From an uncultured Beijerinckiaceae bacterium (lineage in GTDB: Bacteria > Pseudomonadota > Alphaproteobacteria > Rhizobiales > Beijerinckiaceae), in the NCBI GenBank assembly GCA_937863205.1, contig CALMGA010000297.1, forward strand, positions 1 to 23,677: a stretch of DNA of 23,677 nt, written 5' to 3'. Position 1 is the first letter of the stretch. Every line of letters begins with the position of its first letter. The position numbers were made by a program, and so were the translations under genes. This document shows, piece after piece, positions 1 to 10,390 of the stretch. A model generated the notes under the pieces. That model ran no database searches. It was given only the letters and a program-made list of their open reading frames with translations, and was not told the DNA's origin.

Positions 1-1045
1 CCGCGGCGCCTGCGCGCGGCACCAAGCGGCCGCTCACCCCGTCCTCGATCAGCCCGGCGAACTGCGGCAACGCCACCGCCGCCACCGGGCGTCCGCTCGC
101 CAGCATCTCCAGGAGGTAGCAGGGCAGCCCTTCGAAGACCGAGGTGATGAGGCCAAGGTGGCTTTCGCTCATCAGGGCGGCGACGCCCGGCGGATCGAGG
201 ATGCCGCGGCGCTCGATCAGCGCGGCGCGGCGGTCGCAACCCGGCACCAGGCCAGGGTCGGACGCGCCGGCGTAGGCGAAGGCGAGGCGCCGGAAGCGCC
301 CGACCGGCTCGGCCGCGAGCCGCTCGCCGGCTTGCGCCAGCGCGGCGAACATCAGGGCCGGATCCTTGAAGGCGTCGAGGCGGCCGGCGTAGCAGACGCG
401 AAGGACGTCGCCGGCTTCGAACGGCGAAGGGCGGAAGCACCCGGTGTCGACCGACACCGACAGCACCTGCGTCTTCGCGCGAAAGCGAGCGGACAGGCCC
501 GCGATGCGGGCGGCGATCGCCTCGTTCACGGCGACGACCCTGTTGGCCGCTTGAAGCGCCACCCGCTCGTTCAAGCGATGCAGCCACCAGTAACGCTTGA
601 GCAGGCTGTCCATCGCATCCTCGCGCCGCCCCTCGTTGTGGACCACCAGGACGTTGCGCAGGCGCAGCACGGCCGGCAGCACGGCGAATTCGAATCGTCC
701 GATCTCGCCCGACGCCGCCGCGCCGCCGATCGCCCGCCGGATCGCGCCGGCATGGCGCAGGGCGGCCAGGGTGTAGCGAAAGGTCAACGAGCGGGTGATC
801 CGCCGGGCGGCGGTGTCGAGCATGGCGGCCTCGACGCGCAGGACCGGGAGGAAGTCGATGCTCCGCCCCTCGTAGGCGAGGCGGATGACGCGGCCAAGCG
901 CGCGTCCGCCGGTCTCGTCGGCCCCGACCAGCAGCACGGACATTGCCGCCGGGTGATGGGCGAGGATGAGGCGGACGTGGGTCTCGATGCCGCCGACCTT
1001 GCGGCCCAGCGGGTCGAGAGGATGAAACACCACGAGACGCGTCAC
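1..1045 (-). CDS. GT4-family glycosyltransferase (3' end cut by window edge)
   Basis: Partial gene, about 348 codons visible, reading off the left edge. The start is a GTG at 1045 (MTRLVVFHPLDPLGRKVGG). The N-terminus has the hydrophobic strand followed by a GGIETHV segment typical of the donor-independent Rossmann half of GT-B enzymes. The C-terminal half contains VCYAGRLDAFKDP and, near the edge, SVFEGLPCYLLEMLASGRPV, which carries the E-x7-E motif of retaining GT4 transferases. By family it would transfer a sugar from an NDP-sugar to a lipid-linked or glycan acceptor in the cytoplasm. It lies 122 bases downstream of the Wzz/BY-kinase-like gene on the same strand, so it probably adds a residue to the exopolysaccharide repeat unit. 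Donor and acceptor cannot be told. No strong ribosome binding site precedes the GTG, so the start is moderately certain. Confidence 0.82.
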   Translation of the reverse strand, partial: MTRLVVFHPLDPLGRKVGGIETHVRLILAHHPAAMSVLLVGADETGGRALGRVIRLAYEGRSIDFLPVLRVEAAMLDTAARRITRSLTFRYTLAALRHAGAIRRAIGGAAASGEIGRFEFAVLPAVLRLRNVLVVHNEGRREDAMDSLLKRYWWLHRLNERVALQAANRVVAVNEAIAARIAGLSARFRAKTQVLSVSVDTGCFRPSPFEAGDVLRVCYAGRLDAFKDPALMFAALAQAGERLAAEPVGRFRRLAFAYAGASDPGLVPGCDRRAALIERRGILDPPGVAALMSESHLGLITSVFEGLPCYLLEMLASGRPVAAVALPQFAGLIEDGVSGRLVPRAGAA

Positions 1046-1167
1046 GGTCGCCAAGCCCGTTCCGGCCGCCGAGCCGACCCCGACCGGTGGTCGCGATTGG
1101 GCGACGTCACCGGCGATTGCTTCCCCGCCGCGCGCCGACCGGCCCGGCGGTCGAGGAAGGTGCCCGA

Positions 1168-3804
1168 TCAAGCCGCGACGTCGGACAGCACCGGCTGAAA
1201 CCGCGCGGCAGCGGAGCGGGCGCCGGAAATGACGCGTAGGACCTGCCTGGGCGGCGGCGGGGGCACGAAGGTGGCCTCGGCGACGGTGCCGGCGAAGCTG
1301 CCCTGGGGATTGCCCAGCGCTTGCAGGAAGTGCTCGCCTTCCCCGATGGAAGCGTCGCCGCCGACGCACAGGTAGCAGTCGGCGCTCCAGCCGATCGCCG
1401 TCGCCGTCGCCGCCTCGCCGCCGTCGATGATGAGCAGGTCGAAGGTGTCGGCGATGTCCTCGATGACCGGCGCGCCGGCGTTGTGCGCCAGGGCGGCGGC
1501 GAGGTGGGCTCGTTTTTTGAACAGCGGCGCCAGGAACAGGCCCTCGATCCCGTCCGCCCGGAGAACGATGCGCAGGCCGTCGCGCATGCCGACCAGTGCC
1601 GGCCGGTCGTCCGGCTCGGCATGGGCGGCCAGCGTCGGCCGCGCGCGCGAAGCTTCGACCACGAGAACGCGGAGACCGGCGGCGGCGGCGACCTCGCCAA
1701 CGGCAAGGGCGACATCCGTGGTCCCCTCCGCCGGCTCCGTGGCTGCGACCATCAAGGCCGGGATCGGTCCGTTTTTCGGCGTCACGCCGACCACGCCGGC
1801 CAGGATGTTTTCGAAGGCGGACTTCAGGTCGCGCACAACCTCGTCTTCGGCCTGAACGCGGGCGGGCGCGGCGGAAAGGTCGGCCTCGCCCACCTTCGCC
1901 CAGTCGCGTTCGAACCCAGCCCGGTCCAGCTCGGTTTCATGCCGCTCAGCCTCGTGCCGCTCGCCACCGTCCAACCCGGCCTCATCAGTCAGGTCGTCCC
2001 CGACCACCTCCTCGACGGCGCAATCTCCGGCGGGTGCGTCCTCTTCGACCGGTTGCGCGTCGATCGCAACGGCTGCCTGCGCCTCGTCCGCCTGTTCGGC
2101 CTGACCACGCCCGGCGTCAGCGGCGCCGACCGTCGCGGGGCCGGCGTCATCGCTATCCTCGGGCAGCCGATCGCGAAAGAAGCGGATCTCCCGCTCTTCG
2201 TCGAGCAGCGATGCGACGGCCGGAACAGGCTCGGTCCGAACATGAGCGTGCTCGGACGGGGCCGCGACCGCGAGCGCGCCAGTCCGAAAGGCCGGCGGCG
2301 CATCGGGGGCGAGGCCGGTGCGCAGCGGCACCGTCCATACGGAGGAGGCCGGTGGGTGACCCTGGCTTTCCGACGTTGCCGCGACCGACGGCACCGCAGC
2401 CTGGATCGGCCCGACGGGCCAAGCGTCCCCTTCCCATGCGCTCCTCGTCCGAGAAACGTCCGTCCGAGCACTGCCGATCCAAGCATCGCCGATCCAAGCA
2501 TCGCCGATCCAAGCATCGCGGACCGAAGAACGGCCGGTCGAACCGCCGTCCTCAGCCTTCGGCGCGCGCACGAGCTGGCGCAGCCAGCCGGCACCACTTT
2601 TCAACGCCAACACCAGCCAGAAGGCGGCCATGCCGGCCATCAGCGCCGCCGCCGCGCGGGCGGGCGGGAACCAGCCCTCGGCCGCCCTCGTCGGCACCGC
2701 GGCCGGGCTGCGCAGGCTGAAGACGGGTTGGTCGGGCAGGAAATCAAGTTCCGCCTCGGCGCGCAGCAAGGTGTTTTCCGCCACCTCCTTGGCGTGGCGC
2801 GCCTCGTCGAGCGCCGCCTGCTTCCTGGCGTCGCCGGCCGTGTCGCCCCTGCCCAGCGCCGCCTCGCGCGCGCGCGAGACGTCGCGGTCGGCTTCGGCGT
2901 CGCGCAGCTGGCGGGTCCAGGCGGCGGAAAGGTCGGCACTGGCGCGGCGCGCGGCGCTGCGCAGCTCGATCACCGTTGTGTGGCGCTCGCCGAGCGTTTC
3001 CAGGGCCTGCGCGAGCTTGCCCTTCGCGTCGAGGTAGATGTTCTGCTGCTCGATGACCGCTTGCGACGATGGCACGTCATCGGAGATCGGCGGTGATCCG
3101 GAGGCCATCACGGCGCGCAACCTTGCGATGCGCGTTTCCGCCGCCGCCACCGCCGCCGTCGCGGCCTCGCGCGCCTGCGCAACGCTGCCATCGGTGCCGC
3201 CCAGCACCAGGAAGCGCTTGCGCGCCACCGCGGCGTCCGCTTTTGCGCCGGCGATGCGCGAGGACAGTTCGGCTTCCCGCGTGCGCTGCAGGGTCGCGAT
3301 CGTTTCGCCCCATTTGGTGACAAAGGCAGCGGCGACGGCCGTGGCGATGCGGGCCGCCCGCGCGGCATCGGGCGCTTCGGCCCCGATCAGCAGACCATCG
3401 CCGCTGGGCGCGACGTGAACCGCGCCGGCGAGCTGATCGACCAGGCGCGCGGCGCGGTCTCCTTCGGCGTCAAGCCGAACCAGCCCGAGGCGCTCCAGCG
3501 GCCCTGGCGTGGGCGTAAGCCCGCCGTTGCCGATCAGATCCGCCGCCGCGAAGCGCAGGACCTGACGGGAGGAGGCGAATTCGATCAGCCGACGAGATTC
3601 TCCGGCTTTCCTTGCGTCGCCGGCGTCGGGGGCAACAACGGCGGCGGTGCGGTAGACCGGCGCCGGCAGGCCGAGGTGGACAAACATCGCGGTGGCGATA
3701 CCACAGGCGGCGGCCGTAGCAAGGAACCCGATCCGCATCGAAACGGCGGCCGACATCGGCCGTGGGCGTCGAAACGGCATTCGAACAACGAACGACAAAG
3801 GCAT
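1168..3804 (-). CDS. Wzz/BY-kinase-like polysaccharide copolymerase with degenerate P-loop
   Basis: An 878-residue protein if it starts at ATG 3804, which has GGGCAGGTGTC just upstream; an in-frame TTG at 3861 would add 19 residues. The N-terminus has one membrane segment (FLATAAACGIATAMFV), then a Wzz-type periplasmic domain with long coiled coil (about residues 150-360) and a second membrane segment near residue 395 (ALMAGMAAFWLVLAL). A long acidic, low-complexity cytoplasmic linker follows, including three DAWIG repeats. The C-terminal part has the BY-kinase/MinD fold: a P-loop position at about residues 688-697 (ATEPAEGTTD), a Walker A' strand (LRVLVVEAS) and Walker B (FDLLIIDGG). The P-loop lacks the Lys of GK[ST] and there is no C-terminal tyrosine cluster, so autokinase activity is doubtful. 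Likely role: chain-length or export control of the locus polysaccharide at the inner membrane. Confidence 0.8.
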   Translation of the reverse strand: MPLSFVVRMPFRRPRPMSAAVSMRIGFLATAAACGIATAMFVHLGLPAPVYRTAAVVAPDAGDARKAGESRRLIEFASSRQVLRFAAADLIGNGGLTPTPGPLERLGLVRLDAEGDRAARLVDQLAGAVHVAPSGDGLLIGAEAPDAARAARIATAVAAAFVTKWGETIATLQRTREAELSSRIAGAKADAAVARKRFLVLGGTDGSVAQAREAATAAVAAAETRIARLRAVMASGSPPISDDVPSSQAVIEQQNIYLDAKGKLAQALETLGERHTTVIELRSAARRASADLSAAWTRQLRDAEADRDVSRAREAALGRGDTAGDARKQAALDEARHAKEVAENTLLRAEAELDFLPDQPVFSLRSPAAVPTRAAEGWFPPARAAAALMAGMAAFWLVLALKSGAGWLRQLVRAPKAEDGGSTGRSSVRDAWIGDAWIGDAWIGSARTDVSRTRSAWEGDAWPVGPIQAAVPSVAATSESQGHPPASSVWTVPLRTGLAPDAPPAFRTGALAVAAPSEHAHVRTEPVPAVASLLDEEREIRFFRDRLPEDSDDAGPATVGAADAGRGQAEQADEAQAAVAIDAQPVEEDAPAGDCAVEEVVGDDLTDEAGLDGGERHEAERHETELDRAGFERDWAKVGEADLSAAPARVQAEDEVVRDLKSAFENILAGVVGVTPKNGPIPALMVAATEPAEGTTDVALAVGEVAAAAGLRVLVVEASRARPTLAAHAEPDDRPALVGMRDGLRIVLRADGIEGLFLAPLFKKRAHLAAALAHNAGAPVIEDIADTFDLLIIDGGEAATATAIGWSADCYLCVGGDASIGEGEHFLQALGNPQGSFAGTVAEATFVPPPPPRQVLRVISGARSAAARFQPVLSDVAA
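2473..2517 (-). repeat. Three exact 15-bp tandem repeats coding DAWIG
   Basis: The + strand unit gccgatccaagcatc occurs three times in a row without mismatch, coding (DAWIG)x3 in the cytoplasmic linker of the copolymerase. Degenerate relatives (SAWEGDAW) follow in the protein. The unit is a multiple of three, so copy-number change by slippage would keep the frame. Confidence 0.95.
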
Positions 3805-4000
3805 GACACCTGCCCACGATGCATCGGCGGGTATGCCGACCTTGGACGCATCGTTAACCAAGATTTCTTACCGAATCCTCACCAGTCCACCCCTTTGCCT
3901 GCCGCCTGGAAACGACATAGCGTGAACGGCCTAGGCTCGATTTCGCCACGTCGCGCCTGTTGAACGCAAACGGGGAGAGATCGGGCTGACGGTCGAGCGC
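3805..4000. promoter_or_regulatory. Divergent promoter region of the exopolysaccharide locus
   Basis: This 196-base gap separates the leftward copolymerase gene from the rightward sugar-transferase operon. It is AT-rich against a very GC-rich background around 3853-3877 (gttaaccaagatttcttacc), the expected place for promoters of both units. The core TTAACC resembles a CtrA half-site, but no second half-site with the 7-base spacing is present. GGGGAGAGA at 3972-3980 is a plausible ribosome binding site for the rightward gene. No exact -35/-10 pair is assigned. Confidence 0.5.
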
Positions 4001-5498
<1,498 letters not shown>

Positions 5499-5509
<11 letters not shown>

Positions 5510-6887
5510 GGCTACGGGGCGGGCCCTTGCTCCCATGCACGCCGTGCTTGGCAACATGAACGGCGAGCGGTACGCGGCCGGGGGCCTCGCCCTCGCCGCG
5601 CTGGCGGCGACGGTCGCGGCGGTGATCGGCGTCTTCGCCGTGTCCCCCATCGCGCTGGAAGCGGCTGGCCTGCCCTATTTCGAGGCCGGCGGCAATCTCC
5701 TGTCCCGGATCCATCCGGCCACGCCGCTGGCCCTGTTCGCGCTCGTCCTGCGCTGCCTCGCCGCCCGCGCCCCGGCCCGCCTGGCCGCCCGCCTCGCGTT
5801 CGGCGATCCCGGCGTGGTGCTGCTGATGGCGGCAACAACGATCGCGGCCGTGTTCGCCGTTTTCGTGGACAAGACCCCGGTCACGCCGCTGGTCGACACC
5901 TTTGTCCTGCCCGCCGCCTTCGCGCTGCTCCTGCGCGACCTCGATCCGGCGATCGCCCGCAGGCTGGCCGTCGCCGTCGCCGTGCTGCTCGCCGCCAACG
6001 CGGCCGTCGCTGCGGCGGAGGTACTCACCGACTGGCGCCTCGTGCCCATCGACGTGCCCGATACCGTCACCGGCGATCCCACGCAGCCCGGCGCGACCTT
6101 CAGCTGGCAGGCCGAGCTGGCCGAAGACTGGCGGGCACGGGCCCTTCTCGGGCATCCGATCGTCAACGGCGCCATCACCGGCGCCTTCGTGCTGTGCCTC
6201 GCCGCGCCGGGCGCCGGCTGGCTGCCGCCGCTGGCGCGGGCCGGCCTGATCGCGCTGTCGGGCGCCTCGCTGTTCACCTTCGGGGCGCGCACCTCCCTGG
6301 TGCTGACGATCGTGCTGGCTGCGGCCCTGCTGGGCTGGGGCGCGGCCAGCGCGGTGGCACGGGGCAGCCGTCTCACCCCGTCCCGCTTCGCCGCGGGGCT
6401 CGTCTGCCTCGCCCTGGCTGTCGCAGCCGCCGCGATGCTGGCTCACGGCGACTTCTTCGCGCGCACCCTGCAGCGCTTCACCGCCGACCAGGGCAGCGCC
6501 ACGACCCGGATCACCATGTTCGCGCTGCTGGAGCCGATCAGCCTGTCCGACCTGATGCTGCGGCCCGACAAGGATCTGGTGGCGACGCTGCAGCGGCTCT
6601 ACGGGCTGGAGTTCGGCATCGAAAGCAGCTGGCTCGGCCTGGCGCTGACCTATGGCCTGCCCGTGGCGACGATGCTGCTCGTCGCGGTTCTCGCCTTTTT
6701 CCGCTCCATCGCAGCATCGAGCGGTCCCGGCGCGAGTATCGTGCTCGCCTTCTATTTTATCCTTGTCAGCGTAACGGCCAGTGTGTCAGGTAAAACCACG
6801 ACGCTTGCGATGGTCGTGGCACTGATCCTGTTGTTCCTGCGTAGCGGCGCGCCGGGCCCGACCACCCGACGAGCCGGGGTGGTGTAG
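5499..6887 (+). CDS. VpsF/Wzy-like polysaccharide polymerase or ligase, multi-pass membrane protein
   Basis: 462 residues, almost entirely alternating hydrophobic helices and short loops, about 11-12 membrane segments. There is a large non-membrane segment around residues 188-225 (DTVTGDPTQPGATF, then RARALLGHPIVNGAI) and a FGARTSL motif, a layout typical of the O-antigen ligase/Wzy superfamily and of the VpsF-type proteins found in exopolysaccharide loci. The expected role is joining lipid-linked repeat units on the periplasmic face. It starts 11 bases inside the sugar-transferase gene and ends 5 bases before the next start, so it is the second gene of a tight operon. Ligase versus polymerase cannot be separated by sequence; the gene order favours polymerase. 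Confidence 0.75.
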
Positions 6888-6892
6888 AGGTC

Positions 6893-8425
6893 ATGGCGAT
6901 ACACGATATCTATTCCGGCCGGGACTATCGCGGCCGGCTCGCGCCCAGCGTAGACGACCGCTTCGACGAGGATGCGCTCCACCGTGACTTGGATCGCGCG
7001 TCTGCCGGCGACGACGGGGGCGGGATCCACGGCAGGACCGGCGAGCCGCGCGGGGGTGTGCTGGGCGTGATCTGGCGGCGCAAGCTCATCGTCGCGCTGA
7101 TGCTGTTCCTGTGCGGTGCCACCGGCGTCACCTATGTCGCGCTGGCGCCGCCCCGCTATCAGGCCACGGCGGCGATGCTGATCGATCCTCGCCTGGGCAA
7201 ATCGGTCGGCGGCGACCCCAACACCCCCGGCTTCATCGCCGACAGCGCCGCCATCGACAGCCAGATCAAGCTGTTCACCGCGCAAACCGTGCTGGCGCGC
7301 GTGGCCGCGCAGGCCAAGCTCGCGGCCGATCCCGAGTTCAACGGCTCGCAGCGCAGCCTGCTGCAGCGGCTGCTTCACTCCAACGCCGTTCTCGACGGCG
7401 GCGTCGACCTCCTTGCGCTGGAGGAGGCCATCACCATCAAGCGGCCGGAGCGGACCTATGTCGTCGAGATCGACGTGCTGGCGCGCGATGCCGGCAGGGC
7501 GGCGACCATCGCCAACGATCTCACCCAGGCCTACATCGACGATCAGGTGTCCTCGCGCGTCGGCGCCACCCGCGACGATACCGCCTACGTGTCAGGCAAG
7601 CTCGACGCGCTGTCGGGCCAGATCAAGGGCCTGGACGACAAGATCGAGGCCTTCAAGATCAAGAACAAGATCATCGAGGCGACCGGCCTGCGCTTCAACG
7701 AGCAGCAGGTCGCCGACCTCACCCGGACGCTGGGCGAGGCCAGGGCCAAGATGTCCGACGCCAAGGCCAAGTCCGACGAGATCGTCGCCTTGGCCAAGCG
7801 TGGGCGCCTCGACGGATCGAGCGAGGCCCTGAAGTCGCTCACGATGGAGCGCCTGCGCCAGCAGCAGGCCGAAACCGAGCAGAACGTCGCACGGCTGGCG
7901 CAGACCTTGGGTTCCCGCCACCCGGAGATGCGCGAAGCCACCGAGCGGCAGATCAAGATCCGGGCCCTGATCGTGGCCGAACTGCAGCGGCTGCGAACGA
8001 GCGTGCAGGGTGACTTCCAGGTGGCGCGTGCCAATGAGGCGCAGATCCAGGCGTCGCTGGACAAATTGAAGTCGCAGGCCAGCAGGCTCAGCCAGTCGCT
8101 GGTGCCGCTCGATCAGCTGGAGCGCAACCGCGCCGTCCTGCGCGCCAGCTTCGACCGCTTCGCCCAGGTCAACGGAAGCCTGGCGCAGCAGGAGGCCGGT
8201 TCGCCGCCCGGCCGCGTCATCGCCGTGGCCCGGCCGCCGGTCTCGCCCGCGTCGCCCAAGAAGACCGCGGTCGGGCTCGCCGCCTTGTCGTCCGGGCTGT
8301 TCCTCGGCGTCGTCGGGGCGCTGCTCGCCGAGGGCTCGTCGGCCCCGCCGCGCCGGGCGCCGCCGGACCTGGAAACGAGCGAGCGTCCGCGCCGGCGCTA
8401 TTGGGCCGACGACGAGATCACGTGA
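6893..8425 (+). CDS. GumC/Wzz-family chain-length determinant without kinase domain
   Basis: 510 residues. A 55-residue acidic cytoplasmic leader precedes the first membrane helix (IVALMLFLCGATGVTYVAL, about 65-84). The Wzz domain signature follows (PPRYQATAAMLIDPR), then a long periplasmic coiled coil (about 225-425) and a PPVSPASPKK element just before the second helix (about 457-475). A short basic tail ends the protein, with no P-loop domain. By family it controls chain length and connects polymerisation to export in the periplasm. AGAGG lies just before the ATG. Its stop overlaps the GTG of the next gene by 4 bases. It is the second Wzz-type protein of the locus; the leftward gene carries the kinase-like module, so the two may form a mixed complex (inference). 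Confidence 0.9.
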   Translation: MAIHDIYSGRDYRGRLAPSVDDRFDEDALHRDLDRASAGDDGGGIHGRTGEPRGGVLGVIWRRKLIVALMLFLCGATGVTYVALAPPRYQATAAMLIDPRLGKSVGGDPNTPGFIADSAAIDSQIKLFTAQTVLARVAAQAKLAADPEFNGSQRSLLQRLLHSNAVLDGGVDLLALEEAITIKRPERTYVVEIDVLARDAGRAATIANDLTQAYIDDQVSSRVGATRDDTAYVSGKLDALSGQIKGLDDKIEAFKIKNKIIEATGLRFNEQQVADLTRTLGEARAKMSDAKAKSDEIVALAKRGRLDGSSEALKSLTMERLRQQQAETEQNVARLAQTLGSRHPEMREATERQIKIRALIVAELQRLRTSVQGDFQVARANEAQIQASLDKLKSQASRLSQSLVPLDQLERNRAVLRASFDRFAQVNGSLAQQEAGSPPGRVIAVARPPVSPASPKKTAVGLAALSSGLFLGVVGALLAEGSSAPPRRAPPDLETSERPRRRYWADDEIT

Positions 8426-9552
8426 CCGCCGCTGCGCCGGATCCGACCAGGCGGGTCATCCGGCGCTGCAGCCGCCGCCACCTGCTGGCAGCGGGTTGCG
8501 CCGCCCTGCTTGCGGGCCCTTCGCGGAGCTGTGCGAGTCCAACGCCGCTCAAGGCGGCGGCCGCGGCCGGCGGCCTGATCTATGGCGCGGCCGGCGGCCG
8601 CGAACTGTTCGCCGATGCCGCCTATCGCGACCTGTTCCTCGCCGAAGCGGCGTTGCTCACGCCGGAGAACGCGCTGAAGTTCGACGCCCTGCAGCCGCGC
8701 GAAGGGCGGTTCGAGTTCGCCGGGGCCGACGCGCTCGTCGATTGGGCGCGCGGCCACGGCCTGCTGGTGCGCGGCCATACCCTGATCTGGAACGACCGGA
8801 ATCCGCCCTGGCTCGCGGCCCTGTCGCGGCGCGAGGTGGCGCGCGCATTCGACGCCCATCTCGACGCGGTGGTGCCGCACTTCGCCGGGCGGCTGCACGC
8901 CTGGGACGTGGTCAACGAACCCTTCTGGCTGGGGCGCGACCACCCCGGCACCTTCCGCCCCGGCCCATGGTTCGATGCGCTCGGCCCCGACTACGTCGCC
9001 CGCGCCTTCCGCCGCACGGCCGCCCTCGACCCCCGCGCGAAGCTGGTCCTCAACGAGGCCTGGACCGAGCGCGCCGACCCGGTTGGCCTCGCCGTGCGCC
9101 GCTCGCTGCTCCGCCTCGTCGACCGGCTTCAGCAGGCCGGCGTCAAGCTCGACGCGGTGGGTCTGCAAGGCCACCTGTTTCCCGGCGAGCCCACCGACGA
9201 TGCCGGCTTCGTCGACTTCCTCCACGCCCTCGCCGAGCGGCGGGTCGACATCATCCTCAGCGAGTTCGACATCGACGACGAGAGCTTTCCCGAGGCTGGG
9301 GTGGACGAGGCGGTGGCGCACCGTGCCGGCTCGTTCCTGCGCGCGGCGCTCGCCGTGCCGGCCGTCACGACCGTGGTGAGCTGGGGCCTGTCCGACCGAT
9401 ACAGCTGGTGGCGCGACCCGTCCGTGATGGCCGCGCACGGCCTCACCCGGCTCGCCCGCCCCCTGCCCTACGACGACCTGCTGCGGCGCAAGCCGATGGC
9501 GAACGCGATGGCGGCGGCGTTCCGCGATCGCGGCGTGCCGCACCGCGGCTGA
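8422..9552 (+). CDS. Secreted GH10 family glycosidase (endo-1,4-beta-xylanase-like)
   Basis: 376 residues from GTG 8422, whose GTGA overlaps the stop of the upstream gene; an in-frame TTG at 8401 would overlap more. The N-terminus has a Tat-like signal (SRRHLLAAGCAALLAG, residues 18-32). The GH10 barrel shows TPENALKFD, RGHTLIWN, WDVVNEPF with the acid/base Glu166, VGLQGHL, and IILSEFDID with the nucleophile Glu281; both catalytic glutamates are in place. The usual WH of the GHTLVWH motif is WN here, and the QSH motif is QGH, so substrate preference may differ from true xylanases. As the last gene of the polysaccharide operon it more likely trims or releases the cell's own beta-linked polysaccharide in the periplasm than digests plant xylan (inference). 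Confidence 0.88.
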   Translation: MTAAAPDPTRRVIRRCSRRHLLAAGCAALLAGPSRSCASPTPLKAAAAAGGLIYGAAGGRELFADAAYRDLFLAEAALLTPENALKFDALQPREGRFEFAGADALVDWARGHGLLVRGHTLIWNDRNPPWLAALSRREVARAFDAHLDAVVPHFAGRLHAWDVVNEPFWLGRDHPGTFRPGPWFDALGPDYVARAFRRTAALDPRAKLVLNEAWTERADPVGLAVRRSLLRLVDRLQQAGVKLDAVGLQGHLFPGEPTDDAGFVDFLHALAERRVDIILSEFDIDDESFPEAGVDEAVAHRAGSFLRAALAVPAVTTVVSWGLSDRYSWWRDPSVMAAHGLTRLARPLPYDDLLRRKPMANAMAAAFRDRGVPHRG

Positions 9553-9626
9553 CTGCCGGACCTCCCGCCTGTTGCGTCGCGGCGCGGCAGACCTCTATCT
9601 CACCGCTCCGCCTGGGAGTGCCGGTT

Positions 9627-10343
9627 GTGACATCAACCCCGTTCGCCGCCGTCCGCCTTGCCGCCGCCTGCCTCGTCGCCACGTGCCTCGCCGCCGCCTG
9701 CTCGACCGCTGCCGCTGCCGACGGGGCGGCCGCGCCGGGGTCGGCACCGAACCCGGCTCACGCCGCCGAAGGAGCAGACGCGAAAACCGTCGCCGAAGCG
9801 CAGGCCAAGTCGCAAGCCAAGTCGCAGGCCCTGTCCGACGACATGGCGGCGACGCTGCGCAAGGCGGGCTTCACCGAACTGCAGATCCTGCCGAACTCGC
9901 TCTTCGTGCGCGGCAAGGACAAGGCCGGCCATCCCGTGGCGATGGTGCTCAATCCCGGCTCGATGACGGAGATGGTCGTGCTGGACCCGCACGCCGGCAC
10001 GGCCGCCGGCGGCAACGGCGCGCCGCTGACCGGATCGGGCACCTTCGCCGCCGTGCTGCCAGGCGAGCGGCTGGCGTCGGCGCTGATCGGCCTTTCCGTC
10101 GCCGACCCGACCGGCGCGAAGATCGGCACCATCAAGGACATCGCCATCGACCGGGGCGGCATCCACGCCTACGTCGTCGGCATCGGCGGGCTGCTCGGCA
10201 TCGGCGATCACGACGTGGCGGTGACGCCCGGCGCCCTGCAGATCTCCGAGGACGGCACGACCCACGCGCTGCGCGCCACCATCGCCGTCACGGCCGACGA
10301 GCTGAAAAAGGCGCCCGCCTTCGAGGATTTGACGAAGCGTTGA
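9627..10343 (+). CDS. Exported PRC-barrel domain protein
   Basis: 238 residues from GTG 9627, chosen because GGGAG lies 8 bases upstream and a signal peptide follows at once (MTSTPFAAVRLAAACLVATC). Cleavage is expected after about residue 25-32; a Cys follows LAA but the lipobox is imperfect, so lipidation is open. Residues 35-75 are Ala-rich with a small KSQAKSQA duplication. A repeat-like segment (TLRKAGFTELQILPNSLFVRGKDKAGHPV) precedes a C-terminal PRC-barrel: LIGLSVADPTGAKIGTIKDI, then a GIGGLLGIGDHDVAV segment. Such proteins are common in the alphaproteobacterial envelope and their function is unknown. It converges on puhB with 47 bases between stops. The same fold forms the cytoplasmic domain of the reaction-centre H subunit encoded next door, which may be coincidence. 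Confidence 0.85.
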   Translation: MTSTPFAAVRLAAACLVATCLAAACSTAAAADGAAAPGSAPNPAHAAEGADAKTVAEAQAKSQAKSQALSDDMAATLRKAGFTELQILPNSLFVRGKDKAGHPVAMVLNPGSMTEMVVLDPHAGTAAGGNGAPLTGSGTFAAVLPGERLASALIGLSVADPTGAKIGTIKDIAIDRGGIHAYVVGIGGLLGIGDHDVAVTPGALQISEDGTTHALRATIAVTADELKKAPAFEDLTKR

Positions 10344-10390
10344 AACCCGCTCCGAGAACGTCGAAGCCAGTCCATGACCCGGACAGAGAC

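Noticed and set aside
158..1198. Long open frame on the + strand (346 codons)
   Set aside because: It is opposite a convincing GT4 glycosyltransferase; its composition (Arg, Gly, Ala and His rich, no domain) is that of an antisense shadow in GC-rich DNA.
1321..3096. 591-codon open frame on the + strand opposite the copolymerase gene
   Set aside because: No motif or hydrophobic pattern; the minus strand has membrane helices, coiled coil and Walker strands in the expected order.
3854..3871. Full CtrA box in the divergent polysaccharide promoter
   Set aside because: A TTAACC half-site is present but the next TTA comes 10 bases later, not 7, and is not TTAA.
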